In this document: piece by piece, positions 33,812 to 41,871 of the stretch
Layout of the letters: each line of letters opens with the position of its first letter
Numbering within the stretch: position 1 is the stretch's first letter
NCBI RefSeq assembly: GCF_002454115.1
Contig: NZ_DKIH01000005.1
Location: 62,001-126,000, forward strand
From: Sphingopyxis sp. UBA6723
GTDB taxonomy: Bacteria > Pseudomonadota > Alphaproteobacteria > Sphingomonadales > Sphingomonadaceae
Direction: 5' to 3'
Length of the DNA stretch: 64,000 nt
Notes under the pieces: generated by a model
What the model saw: the letters and a program-made list of their open reading frames with translations, nothing else
The model's database searches: none
Told to the model about the DNA's origin: nothing
Translations under genes and position numbers: made by a program

Positions 33812-33942
33812 AGGGCATGCCGGGTCGCGCCGCCCTGTTGCCGCGCGCGATGCGTGGCACTCGATCAACCGCCCGGGAACATCGACGGCAGCGAGGCATT
33901 CATCTTGCGCCAGGAAAACAATGATCAGAGAAAGGGCCGCCG

Positions 33943-34554
33943 ATGTCATCGCGCTTGACCGCTGCCGCCATCAATTGTTCTTTATCCGCCAAGGGCCGCG
34001 CATCCTCCACCGACGCGATGCTGGACGTGCTTGCAGAGCATTTCCAGGCCCACGACGTCGAGGTCGCCGCACCGATCCGTATCGCTGCCCATCAGGTAAA
34101 ATGGGGCGTCTCCTCCAATGAAGGCGCGGGCGACGACTGGCCGGCGATCCGTGAGCAGATACTTGCGGCCGACATCCTGATCTTTGGCACGCCAATCTGG
34201 ATGGGACAGCCATCAAGCGTAGCCAAGCTTGTGCTCGAGCGGATGGACGCATTTCTCGACGAAACCGATGCAGCAGGGCGCATGCCGAGCTATTCTAAAG
34301 TTGCCGTCGCCGCGATCGTCGGCAATGAGGATGGCGCGCATCATGTTTCGTCGCAGATTTTCCAGGCGCTGAACGATGTTGGATGGACGATTCCCGCGGT
34401 AGCAGCGTGCTACTGGGTCGGCGAGGCGATGCGTGCCATTGATTTCAAAGATCTCGAGCATCGACCGCGCTCGGTCACCCGGACAGCCGGCATGGTGGCA
34501 GCCAACGCGTCGCATCTCGCGCGTTTGTTGCGCCAGTCTCCCTATCCCGGCTGA
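33943..34554 (+). CDS. Flavodoxin / NAD(P)H-dependent FMN reductase family protein
   Basis: A 203-residue flavodoxin-like protein. SAKGRASSTDAMLDVLAEHF is in the phosphate-binding loop position, ADILIFGTPIWMGQPSSVAKLVLERMD is the conserved P-x-W/Y-x-G-x-x-S segment, and AAIVGNEDGAHH is the next FMN-contact strand. It probably reduces quinones, azo compounds or flavin with NAD(P)H. The start at ATG 33943 follows AGAAAGG. A half-site resembling the YTAAC-N4-ATCAW motif (CTCGATCAA near 33851) lies upstream. Confidence 0.82.
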   Translation: MSSRLTAAAINCSLSAKGRASSTDAMLDVLAEHFQAHDVEVAAPIRIAAHQVKWGVSSNEGAGDDWPAIREQILAADILIFGTPIWMGQPSSVAKLVLERMDAFLDETDAAGRMPSYSKVAVAAIVGNEDGAHHVSSQIFQALNDVGWTIPAVAACYWVGEAMRAIDFKDLEHRPRSVTRTAGMVAANASHLARLLRQSPYPG

Positions 34555-34580
34555 TCGCGTGCGATTATGCGGACGTGCGA

Positions 34581-35087
34581 TCAGTCCGCGAAGACGGCAT
34601 CCGCAACCATATGTCCCGATTGCCGCAGGGTGATGAGGGGGTCAAGATTGAAGCCCTGCGATTTTGCGAGGGCGAGATAATTGTCAGCGACGTCGCTCGG
34701 CAAGGCTGCCGTGCGGGAAATCAGCCACAAATGCTTGCGGTCGGGGGTCCCGACCAGCGCTATCGAATAATCGGGTGCGATCGCGAGCACCCAATAGTCG
34801 CCCGCGGTAAACGGAATCCATCGCAGATAGGCCGGAAGAAAGCTGACCTTGAGTTTGGCATTGTTTTCTTCTTGCGGAACGGCGACGCCGATCGAACGCT
34901 CGGGGGTGCCATGCTTGTCGAGGCAGCGATTTTCGACCCTGATCCCGCCGTCTCCCGCCTTGCTGTACGTCGCGGTGATAGCGCTCGCTTCCGCATCTTC
35001 CCATTTCAGCGGCAGGCGGCAAATTTCGAACCATGTGCCAAGGTAGCGGTCGAGGTCGATGCCGGGGACCGCTGCGACATCTTTCAT
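34581..35087 (-). CDS. Lipocalin family protein (Blc-like)
   Basis: A 168-residue lipocalin. The GxW motif is in LDRYLGTWFEICRLPLKWE, with VENRCLDKHG and LKVSFLPAYLRWIPFTAGDYWVLAIAPDYSIALVGTPDRKHLWLISR following as in bacterial Blc. Unlike Blc it has no lipobox signal from ATG 35087, so it may be cytosolic or lack a lipid anchor; an alternative longer start at 35153 adds no clear signal either. It binds fatty acids or lysolipids in the family. AGGAA precedes the start. Confidence 0.85.
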   Translation of the reverse strand: MKDVAAVPGIDLDRYLGTWFEICRLPLKWEDAEASAITATYSKAGDGGIRVENRCLDKHGTPERSIGVAVPQEENNAKLKVSFLPAYLRWIPFTAGDYWVLAIAPDYSIALVGTPDRKHLWLISRTAALPSDVADNYLALAKSQGFNLDPLITLRQSGHMVADAVFAD

Positions 35088-35361
35088 TTGATTATTCCTG
35101 AAGTTTCCGTCCGAAAGGAAAACCGAGCGGGGGGCGACTTGTTCCATGCGCAATCGCTTGATGTTGACTGTGGCCGACGCAGCGAAGATGCGTATGCCGG
35201 TCGAGAAACAGTTCGCGCTGCGACCGACCTTTGGAGCCGGTTATTGCCGATGATGCCCTGGCGCCGCCGCGGCGATTTTTGGATTCCGATATGTGCTGGC
35301 CAGAACACGGCGTCCTGGCCGTTATAACCCGCCCATGGCGCGCTCAAAGCGACGAGAGCAC

Positions 35362-35580
35362 TTAATCCTGCTGGTCGGAAGCATCCGGCTTGGCAAGCGG
35401 CGCGAGGCGGTCAATAGCGGCCGCACGCTCGGCGGCAGTTTCGGCGGGCATCGCCATCGCATGCTCGCGCGTCATGCCCGGCGTCGGCGCCAGCGTTCCT
35501 GCCTCGAGATCGGCCATGAGTCGGCGCACGAAGATCAGTTCGAGTTCCGTGTGGGTCAGAAAGGTGTCCAAGAGGCTCAT
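35362..35580 (-). CDS. Hypothetical protein
   Basis: Seventy-two residues, MSLLDTFLTHTELELIFVRRLMADLEAGTLAPTPGMTREHAMAMPAETAAERAAAIDRL..., mostly helical with a coherent amphipathic pattern. No known family. TGAAC-N16-CGTT just upstream on the minus strand (35592-35616) weakly resembles an EcfG promoter but is very close to the start. Confidence 0.5.
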   Translation of the reverse strand: MSLLDTFLTHTELELIFVRRLMADLEAGTLAPTPGMTREHAMAMPAETAAERAAAIDRLAPLAKPDASDQQD

Positions 35581-35648
35581 TGCCTTACGGCAACGCTCTG
35601 GCGCACAACTTGTTCAACAGAATTTGCCGCGATTGCCCCCCGGGACGT

Positions 35649-35915
35649 TCACCGCAACTGGCTGTCCTTGCTGCCGCGCCGATTGAAGCCCGCCGACCGC
35701 ACAGCCGCGTCGCGGTGCGATTGGCAGCGGACGCACGTGCGGGTTCCTGGCAGCGCGGTTTGCCGCGCTTGCGGGATGTGTTCGCCGCAATCCTCGCACC
35801 AAGCGGTGCCGTCGCCGGACGGCAGCCTGGCACGCGCCGCCTGGACCGCGTCGGACACGGTGTCGTCGATTTGTTCCTGCACGGCGCCGTCGCGCGCCCA
35901 ACCATTGGCCATCAT
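35649..35915 (-). CDS. DksA/TraR-type C4 zinc finger protein
   Basis: Eighty-eight residues: helical N-terminal half (VQEQIDDTVSDAVQAARARL) and a C4 zinc finger, CEDCGEHIPQARQTALPGTRTCVRCQ (C-x2-C-x17-C-x2-C), as in short DksA/TraR proteins (YbiI type). Such proteins enter the RNA polymerase secondary channel and change promoter response under stress; the short coiled coil here may limit that. The start ATG 35915 follows GGAGG, with a second ATG next to it. Confidence 0.85.
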   Translation of the reverse strand: MMANGWARDGAVQEQIDDTVSDAVQAARARLPSGDGTAWCEDCGEHIPQARQTALPGTRTCVRCQSHRDAAVRSAGFNRRGSKDSQLR

Positions 35916-36053
35916 GCGATCCTCCCGCCACCAACGCGCCTTGATCCCAAAAGCTCCCGCGCGTTTTGCGCTATGGCGTTGGACGCGGGCGCCATTGAAG
36001 ACTTGCGTCGGCAGCTCCAAGGTCTTGGCGCCTTTGCTTGGCAGCGCCGCGAC

Positions 36054-36773
36054 CTAGCTGCCGGGTCCCGCCAGCGGGTTGCTGGATATTTCGGGCTCGC
36101 CGCGGCCCGCGAAGGGACAAACCCAATCGGCATCCACCGCCCGGCCCGAATATTGCCGGGCTTCGGAGATCGTCCCGTGGCGCGCGAGCATCGGATTGGC
36201 ATGGCCAGCCAGTTCAATGTCGCGCGCAATGATTGTCCTGCGCAGTTTGTCATAGACGCCGCCGGTACGAAGCTGCTCAAACTGATCGTGCAAATTGAAG
36301 ATCAAGGCAGGTCGTTCGAAACGCCGCGCCGGACGGCTCGCACGCGGATGGAGGCCGACCACGAAGAAGGCTTCGCCGCCGAAGCTCAGCGAAAAATGGG
36401 GGTCGGTTGGATCGGCGCTGACGCGTGGATCGGCGGGCTGGCCATGCCACGCGTCTTTATGCGTGAGCGACTCCAGCCGCTCCCACAGGCAGCGCTCGAA
36501 TTCTGTTTCGTTGAGGCCGCTATCGTCTTCAAATATCACGGCAAGCGACTGGAAAAGGGCCGGCTCACTGGCATAGCTCCAGGCCAGGTCGAGCAGGTTG
36601 GGATAGATGCGCAGATCGTCCCACGCCGATCGCATATCGCGGCCGACCACGATCCGCATCTGGCCTTTTGCCAGCGCGGACTTGGCGCCAACGCAGGGAA
36701 AGGCCGGGTCGCGCACAAACGCTTCGAAGCGGCGTGCGAGAGGATGTTTGCTGTCGTCGGTCGGTTGAAGCAT
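36054..36773 (-). CDS. YqcI/YcgG (GntA-like) heme protein family, copy 2
   Basis: A 239-residue paralogue of the protein at 15788, aligned from the first residue (MLQPTDDSKHPLARRFEAF) to WVCPFAGR. All family blocks are kept: FPCVGAKSAL, FSLSFGGEAFFVVGLHP, FNLHDQF, NPMLARHG and SEARQYSGR. The start ATG 36773 is chosen by homology; ATGs at 36791, 36830 and 36848 are open alternatives, and none has a clear ribosome binding site. No flavoprotein gene adjoins this copy, in contrast to copy 1. Heme-dependent N-hydroxylation is known only for GntA itself. Confidence 0.78.
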   Translation of the reverse strand: MLQPTDDSKHPLARRFEAFVRDPAFPCVGAKSALAKGQMRIVVGRDMRSAWDDLRIYPNLLDLAWSYASEPALFQSLAVIFEDDSGLNETEFERCLWERLESLTHKDAWHGQPADPRVSADPTDPHFSLSFGGEAFFVVGLHPRASRPARRFERPALIFNLHDQFEQLRTGGVYDKLRRTIIARDIELAGHANPMLARHGTISEARQYSGRAVDADWVCPFAGRGEPEISSNPLAGPGS

Positions 36774-36971
36774 GCACGGAAAAACCGTCATGCCGCTGGC
36801 GAGTTGCAGACGATTAACATGGGTTGCCATGAATTTTGGCGGGCGCATTATTGGTCGAAAGAGCGGCGATCAGTGGCGGCTATCGGCACAGGCCATGCGC
36901 AAGCGCAGCTGCTGCTGACGGCAAGGCAAAAAGGCGTGGAAGGCGCTGCCGCGTCGCGGCGTGCATCCTTT

Positions 36972-37175
36972 TCAGTTGGATCTGCCAGTCATCCCGCGGC
37001 TTTGCGCCCAGCCATAAAGATCTGCAATCATACCGCGCTCGGCTTCCTGTTGCAGAAAGACGACGACGGCTGTCTCGGCGTCGTGGTCGATGAAGCGCAT
37101 CGTGGCATAGCTTGCGCCATCGCGCTCGGTATCGCCACCTTCGATTTCGTCAGGCCAAATTTCGATTGTCCGCAC
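36972..37175 (-). CDS. Small hypothetical protein
   Basis: Sixty-seven residues starting with GTG 37175 after AAGGA: MRTIEIWPDEIEGGDTERDGASYATMRFIDHDAETAVVVFLQQEAERGMIADLYGWAQ. It looks like a small beta-alpha protein with strongly acidic surface; no family is recognised. A YTAAC-N4-ATCAW motif lies 83 bp upstream, so it may be part of the same regulon as Ku and GntA-like genes. Confidence 0.6.
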   Translation of the reverse strand: MRTIEIWPDEIEGGDTERDGASYATMRFIDHDAETAVVVFLQQEAERGMIADLYGWAQSRGMTGRSN

Positions 37176-37258
37176 TGGCCATTCCTTTCCAAGCCACTGT
37201 CAGCGAATGGTTCGAAAATGCCGAAACTTGATTTTGGTTGCAGAAGAGCTGGGTGATT

Positions 37259-37272
37259 TTAACCGAGATCAT
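37259..37272 (+). promoter_or_regulatory. YTAAC-N4-ATCAW motif (TTAACCGAGATCAT)
   Basis: Perfect left half and ATCAT right half. It lies 83 bp upstream of the small minus-strand gene 36972-37175, and nothing on the plus strand follows closely. Confidence 0.45.
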
Positions 37273-37428
37273 TCGCTTTGCCGGTCGTGCTAATTGCACA
37301 GCCTGATCGAAAGAGCCCCCCCTCCCGGCACTGCAACGCCAAAGGGGACGGCCCCTCGGCCGCTGGCAGTCGTGTCAGGGTCGTGGCGGCGGCGCGGACC
37401 CGCCCGCGTCCATTTCGATCGCGCCCCA

Positions 37429-37833
37429 TCAGGGTGCTTGCCGTTTGACCGCCGCTAACAGGCGTTTGATGTGCGCTACGACCTTTTCCGGCTCATAGGG
37501 ACGCCGCAGATGCGGCCCGTCGTCGCAAAGTTGGCTGGCTGCTTTGGCGGCAGCGTCGACGCTACCGGCAAGAACGGTCGTGATCGCGGGAAATTCTTCG
37601 CGAAGCCGAATGCGGAGCTCGAACGCATTGATCGAACCTGCGAGTTCGGCGTCGGCAAGCACGGCATCGGCGCTGGCGGTGCCGCGCCGCAGCGCGGTCA
37701 GCACTTCGTCTGAATTTGCTGCTTCGATCACCTTGTAGCCGCAGTGGCGTAGATATTCCGCCAGCGCATTGCGGATCAGGACGTCACCGTCCGCGACGAT
37801 CAGGCACTGCGCGTCTGCGTGTCGGTTTTCCAT
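37429..37833 (-). CDS. Receiver-domain protein with altered conserved Lys
   Basis: A 134-residue receiver-like protein: acidic region LIVADGDVLIRNAL, Asp in AVLADAELAGSI, then TVLAGSVD and HLRRPYEPEKV. The invariant Lys before Pro-Tyr is replaced by Arg, and the acidic pair is A-D-G-D rather than E-D-D. Phosphorylation may therefore be impaired. It overlaps the end of the intact receiver gene 37800-38192, suggesting a duplicated pair in which this copy has diverged. Confidence 0.75.
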   Translation of the reverse strand: MENRHADAQCLIVADGDVLIRNALAEYLRHCGYKVIEAANSDEVLTALRRGTASADAVLADAELAGSINAFELRIRLREEFPAITTVLAGSVDAAAKAASQLCDDGPHLRRPYEPEKVVAHIKRLLAAVKRQAP

Positions 37834-38192
37834 GCGGTTCCCATCAACTTGGTCACTTCCTTGACCAGCGCATCCGCCAGATAAGGCTTTGCAAGAAATA
37901 TGTCTGCGGGTGCCGCTTCACTCGACATCAGGTGGCCCGAACAGACAATCACCGGACGCGCGGGCGCGAGTGCCTTGGACCGCCGCGTGAGTTCCATCCC
38001 GTCGATCCCGCCGGGCATGCGCACGTCGGTAATCATAAGATCGACCGGCTGTCCGGACAGCAAAACGGCGAGACCCTCTTCACCGTCGGTTGCCTCGAGG
38101 ACGGCATAACCTTCGTCTCGCAAGGACTCGCTGATCAGGAAGCGAATGAGAAACTCGTCTTCGACCAGAAGTATGTTGCGTTCGCCCACCAT
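37800..38192 (-). CDS. Single-domain response regulator
   Basis: A 130-residue receiver: acidic pair in ILLVEDEFLIRFL, phospho-Asp in LMITDVRMPGGIDG, Ser in IVCSGH and Lys in IFLAKPY. Start ATG 38192 follows AAGGA; a longer reading from 38243 is possible. It is followed by an overlapping, diverged receiver gene (37429-37833). No kinase adjoins, so it probably answers to one of the kinases elsewhere. Confidence 0.85.
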   Translation of the reverse strand: MVGERNILLVEDEFLIRFLISESLRDEGYAVLEATDGEEGLAVLLSGQPVDLMITDVRMPGGIDGMELTRRSKALAPARPVIVCSGHLMSSEAAPADIFLAKPYLADALVKEVTKLMGTAWKTDTQTRSA

Positions 38193-38264
38193 TTGGTCCT
38201 TGTTCTGAGCGTCGGCCGACCAGCCAGCGCGCGACGGCTTCATCAGCTTCCCGATTCATTTCAA

Positions 38265-38290
38265 TACGCTAGCCCGAAGCCGATCGTTCC
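38265..38290 (-). promoter_or_regulatory. Possible EcfG-type promoter ahead of receiver pair (one mismatch)
   Basis: Minus strand GGAAC (38290-38286), 17-base spacer, CGTA (38268-38265), against consensus CGTT. It is in a sensible position upstream of the receiver gene. Confidence 0.35.
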
Positions 38291-38519
38291 GAAAGGGCGT
38301 GGCGAAGCTATCTTTGTTTCGAAAATCGACATTGCCGCAGACGGTGCATATTGCATGCCGATGCGGAGCCTAAGCGCGTTGCTTTCTGCGATCAGCCGCA
38401 CTTTGCGTAGTGAAGTCACTTCAAATGGATGCCGGACAGGTCGTGGCCTCAGGCTGCAATGACGACAGAAACATGCTAAATATGTCGCCGGCATCGCCGA
38501 ATCACAGGGGTCGCTCCAC

Positions 38520-38765
38520 GTGAGATCATTTTCTGAAAAAGACATCTGGGCCGAGGTGCGCGCGGCCGAGCGCCAACACGGCGATCGGGCGGAAGCCGAA
38601 CTCGCTCGTCGGATCCACGAACTGACGGCGGCGGAGCAGTTCGATGAAGCGTCTTTCTGGTCCGCCGTTGCGGCGCGCCTGAAACAACTTCACGATATCA
38701 AATTGCCGGGGCCATCGGTGCTGCCGAAGCTGCTGAACGAAATCGACAGCGGCAAAACGTCCTGA
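38520..38765 (+). CDS. Small helical protein of unknown function (paralogue of 15077)
   Basis: Eighty-one residues starting with GTG: MRSFSEKDIWAEVRAAERQHGDRAEAELARRIHELTAAEQFDEASFWSAVAARLKQLHDIKLPGPSVLPKLL. It shares the W-x-x-V-x-A-x-x-x-H-G opening and the LHDI ending of the helical core with the protein at 15077. It is probably all-helical and cytosolic. No function is known. Confidence 0.65.
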   Translation: MRSFSEKDIWAEVRAAERQHGDRAEAELARRIHELTAAEQFDEASFWSAVAARLKQLHDIKLPGPSVLPKLLNEIDSGKTS

Positions 38766-38966
38766 TCGGTTCAGTCCGAACCGGGTAACCGCCGCTCGCC
38801 GACTTGCGCCCGGGCTGGTAACGACAATTCGCTCCCAGTGACCTGCGCGCAAGCGCTGACTTAGAAGATGCCGGGAGTTGCTTTTCCGCCGAATAACCGG
38901 TCCGGCAATGCCATTCGCAACCCGCCGGACCCTGCTGCGTTGGATGGTCATGCGAGAAACAATCTC

Positions 38967-39728
38967 ATGACGCCGCGCTGGCCGTCTTCCCTTTGGGTCG
39001 TGCGCCACGGGCAGAGCGCGGGTAATGTCGCGCGTGATGCTGCCGATGCCGCCGGCGCCGAGCGCATCGAACTGGACCACCGCGATGTCGACGTGCCGCT
39101 GTCGCGGCTTGGGAAGGAGCAATCGCGCGCCCTCGGAGAATGGTTTGCTGCCGGCAAGGAAGATGGGCGGCCCGAGATCCTGCTTGCCTCGCCTTATGTC
39201 CGCGCGGTGCAAACGGCCGAGATCTTTCGTCATGCCGGGGGATGCGCGTCGGATGTCGCAATCTGCATCGACGAGCGGCTCCGCGAAAAGGAATTCGGTA
39301 TTCTCGATGGTCTGACCCGGTTCGGAATCGAGGCAGCCCATCCCGACCAGGCCGAGTATCGCAGCCTGCTCGGTAAATTCTATCACCGCCCACCGGGGGG
39401 CGAGAGCTGGTGCGATGTCATTTTGCGGCTGCGCTCGCTCCTCGACACGGTGTCGCTGCACTATGGCGGACGCCGGGTAATGATCGTGGCGCACCAGGTG
39501 GTCGTGCTTTGCCTGCGGACCATTATTGAAAATCTTGGAGAAGCCGAGATTCTCGCGATCGACAAGGAGGGCGATGTCGCCAACTGCGCGATTACCGAAT
39601 ATCGCTTTCATCCTCAGCCCGGTGGCGATGGTCACCTCGCGCTCGCCCGCTATAATGTGACGGCGCCGATGCAGGATGAAGTTCCGGTGACGCGCGAACC
39701 CGATGCGATGGTTGCCGCGCGTGGCTGA
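38967..39728 (+). CDS. Histidine phosphatase superfamily protein
   Basis: A 253-residue phosphoglycerate-mutase-like phosphatase. The RHG motif VVRHGQSAGN carries the phospho-His, LLASPYVRAVQTAEI holds the second Arg, and VMIVAHQVVV holds the second His. The family includes phosphatases for sugar phosphates and nucleotides; the substrate is unknown. ATG 38967 is preferred over the 38868 start, which adds a low-complexity leader. It overlaps the next gene. Confidence 0.83.
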   Translation: MTPRWPSSLWVVRHGQSAGNVARDAADAAGAERIELDHRDVDVPLSRLGKEQSRALGEWFAAGKEDGRPEILLASPYVRAVQTAEIFRHAGGCASDVAICIDERLREKEFGILDGLTRFGIEAAHPDQAEYRSLLGKFYHRPPGGESWCDVILRLRSLLDTVSLHYGGRRVMIVAHQVVVLCLRTIIENLGEAEILAIDKEGDVANCAITEYRFHPQPGGDGHLALARYNVTAPMQDEVPVTREPDAMVAARG

Positions 39729-40602
39729 CCCGATCGCGCTCGATACCGCCTGGCTCAAGGCGCACCCGCTCCCCGACCACCATGATAATATCGACAAGAA
39801 CGGCCGCGGGCGGGTGCTGGTTATTGGCGGCTGCCGCAGGGTACCCGGCGGCATGCTGCTCACCGCCGAGGCGGCATTCCGCGCCGGTGCCGGCAAGGTA
39901 ACGATCGCGACGATCGCATCGGCGGCGATCGCTGTCGGCGTTGCCTGTCCGGCCTGCGCTATCGTTGCGCTGCCCGAAACCGCCACCGGCGAAATCGCGC
40001 CCGAAAGCGCCGATTTGCTGCTTGCGGAAATTGCCGGCCATGATGCCATCGTATTTGGTCCGGCGATGATCGACGAAGATATCGTTTGCCAGCTGCTTGC
40101 CGCGCTTTTGCCCGCGCTGCCTGACGATATGTTCCTGCTTCTCGACGCCGCCGCACTGCGTGCAGCAAGCGAACATGCCGAATTTATCTCGGCTCGCAGC
40201 GCGCATACCGTGCTGACCCCGCATGCGGGCGAACTCGCGGCCATGCTCGGCGTGGACACGGACAGTGTGACCCGCGATCCGCTCGGCGCGCTTGTCCAAG
40301 CCGCCGAACGCTATGGCGCCGCGGTCATGGTCAAGGGTGCGACGAGCCATGTGCTGGGGGAGGGGACCTGCCTTGCCTATGCCGGCGGCGGGCTGGGTCT
40401 CGCGGTGAGCGGCTCGGGCGACGTGCTCGCCGGTCTGATCGCAGGTCTCGGTGCGCAGGGACTTTCTCCGCTCCGTGCTGCCGCCTGGGGCATCTGGCTT
40501 CACGGGGAAGCGGGACGCCGCTTGTCCGAGACGATGGGGCCAATCGGCTACCTGCCGCGCGAACTCGCAGCGCTCGCGCCCGGGCTCATGCGCGGGGTTT
40601 AA
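39721..40602 (+). CDS. nnrD: ADP-dependent NAD(P)H-hydrate dehydratase (NnrD/CARKD type)
   Basis: A 293-residue ribokinase-like enzyme. RGRVLVIGGCRRVPGGMLLTAEAAFRAGAGKVTIAT is the opening, VLTPHAGELAAML is the substrate strand, and SGSGDVLAGLIAGLGAQG contains the catalytic GxGD. It repairs hydrated NAD(P)H. The NnrE epimerase half found in fused YjeF proteins is absent. The likely start is GTG 39721, overlapping the phosphatase stop. Confidence 0.85.
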   Translation: MADPIALDTAWLKAHPLPDHHDNIDKNGRGRVLVIGGCRRVPGGMLLTAEAAFRAGAGKVTIATIASAAIAVGVACPACAIVALPETATGEIAPESADLLLAEIAGHDAIVFGPAMIDEDIVCQLLAALLPALPDDMFLLLDAAALRAASEHAEFISARSAHTVLTPHAGELAAMLGVDTDSVTRDPLGALVQAAERYGAAVMVKGATSHVLGEGTCLAYAGGGLGLAVSGSGDVLAGLIAGLGAQGLSPLRAAAWGIWLHGEAGRRLSETMGPIGYLPRELAALAPGLMRGV

Positions 40603-40851
40603 CAGCGCCGCACGCGACAGACTTCCGCATGACTGTGAGGGTCATGGGACCTGTTGCCGTCCGCAACTTGTCGGATCAAATAAAATGCGCGTGGTGCTGC
40701 CGCATTCACGGGCAGGCGGCACAAATCGATGACCCATTGGAAAGGCGCTCGCGCGTTGGAGCGCGCGTTTCCAGGGACTTCCCGTCTGCACCGCATTGCG
40801 CGGCTGGCGCTGCCGCACGGGCGAAGTCGTCCCGGCCAAAAAGCAATTACG

Positions 40852-40877
40852 GAAACTTCAGCGAGGCCCGGTGCGTT
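40852..40877 (+). promoter_or_regulatory. Possible EcfG-type promoter ahead of host-attachment gene (one mismatch)
   Basis: GAAAC (40852-40856), 17-base spacer, CGTT (40874-40877), with one change from GGAAC. It would start transcription about 15-20 bp before ATG 40902. Confidence 0.4.
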
Positions 40878-40901
40878 GCTTTGAACGGAAGGAGCTGGAT
40901 A

Positions 40902-41363
40902 ATGAATCTCCCGCACGACACCCTTGTCCTGGTCGCCGATGGCCGCAAAGCGCTATTCCTGCGCAACCAGGGAAATGGGCAGCATATCGATTTGCGCACC
41001 GCATCGCACGAGGAGCGCGAAGACCGAAAAAACAGCGACATTAAAACTGCCCCTTCGGGTCAGTCGCCGGCACCCGGTGGCACCGGACTGTCTGGCGGGA
41101 CGATGGGCGAGCCGGACTTCCATCAACAGGAAGAAGACCGTTTTGCTCAGGACCTTGCGAAACGGATCAATTCCATGGCGTTGGCCGGAAGTTTTGATGC
41201 GCTCGTGGTTGTGGCGCCGGCCAGAACGATGGGAGAGTTGCGCCCGCTCTGGCATAAGGAGGTGACGCGGCGAATTCTCGGCGAACATGTCAAGGAGATG
41301 ACCGACCGTCCCTTGGCGGACATCGAAGCATTGCTGGTTGGCGAAGGCGTGCCGCCGCACTGA
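40902..41363 (+). CDS. Host attachment family protein
   Basis: A 153-residue protein: MNLPHDTLVLVADGRKALFLRNQGNGQHIDLRTAS, a charged low-complexity middle and then FAQDLAKRINSMALAGSFDALVVVAPARTMGELRPLWHKEV...EMTDRPLADIEALL. This is the Host_attach family, a release-factor-like fold named after Agrobacterium genes. A stress or ribosome-related role is likelier than attachment in a free-living cell, but unknown. GGAAGGAG precedes ATG 40902. Confidence 0.85.
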   Translation: MNLPHDTLVLVADGRKALFLRNQGNGQHIDLRTASHEEREDRKNSDIKTAPSGQSPAPGGTGLSGGTMGEPDFHQQEEDRFAQDLAKRINSMALAGSFDALVVVAPARTMGELRPLWHKEVTRRILGEHVKEMTDRPLADIEALLVGEGVPPH

Positions 41364-41391
41364 CCGCCGATCCGGGCGCCGGCGTCGCGGT

Positions 41392-41871
41392 TCACAGCGC
41401 GTCTTCGTCATCCTGCTGCGGTGTCGGTGCGCTGCCGCGAGCGATGAAGCTGATCTTGCCCTGCGGTTCGAGGATCGCCCATTCGACGTCGGCCAGACGG
41501 GCGATGCCGGCGAGGCGCATTTCGGACAAAATTTCGTCCCGCGTGAGTCGGTCGCGGCGAAGGTTCGCCTCGATGATCGTTCCATGTCTGACGACCACGC
41601 GGGGCTCACCGTCCAGCATGTTTTTCAGCTTCGGAAAGAGATATGTCAGCCAGCTCAGCGTCAGCGCCCAAAAGGCAAAGGTGCCGATCGCGAGCATTCC
41701 GCCCGTGAGGCTGAAGTCGTTGTGCGTCACCCCTTGTTGAATCAAGTCGCCCATCACCACAAGCAGGACAAGCTCGAACGGCGTCATTTGGCCAAGTTCG
41801 CGCTTTCCCAAGAGGCGGATCAGCACATAGAGAAGCACGAACATCGCGGTCGCGCGCAGCACGATATCCAT
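41392..41871 (-). CDS. DUF421/YetF family membrane protein
   Basis: A 159-residue protein with three N-terminal helices (VLRATAMFVLLYVLIRLLGKRELGQMTPFELVLLVVMGDLIQQG is the family signature). A cytoplasmic YetF domain follows (VVVRHGTIIEANLRRDRLTRDEILSEMRLAGIARLADVEWAILEPQGKISFI). Function is unknown; it is found with stress genes in many bacteria. Its start overlaps the stop of the upstream membrane protein gene (TGATG at 41869-41873). Confidence 0.87.
   Translation of the reverse strand: MDIVLRATAMFVLLYVLIRLLGKRELGQMTPFELVLLVVMGDLIQQGVTHNDFSLTGGMLAIGTFAFWALTLSWLTYLFPKLKNMLDGEPRVVVRHGTIIEANLRRDRLTRDEILSEMRLAGIARLADVEWAILEPQGKISFIARGSAPTPQQDDEDAL

Noticed and set aside
33851..33860. CTCGATCAA half-site upstream of the flavodoxin gene
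   Set aside because: Only the right half of the YTAAC-N4-ATCAW motif is present (TGGCA in place of TTAAC), so it was not counted as a site.
35580..37256. A 558-residue plus-strand frame across the DksA-like and GntA-like genes
   Set aside because: It is antisense to two recognisable families and has no domain of its own.
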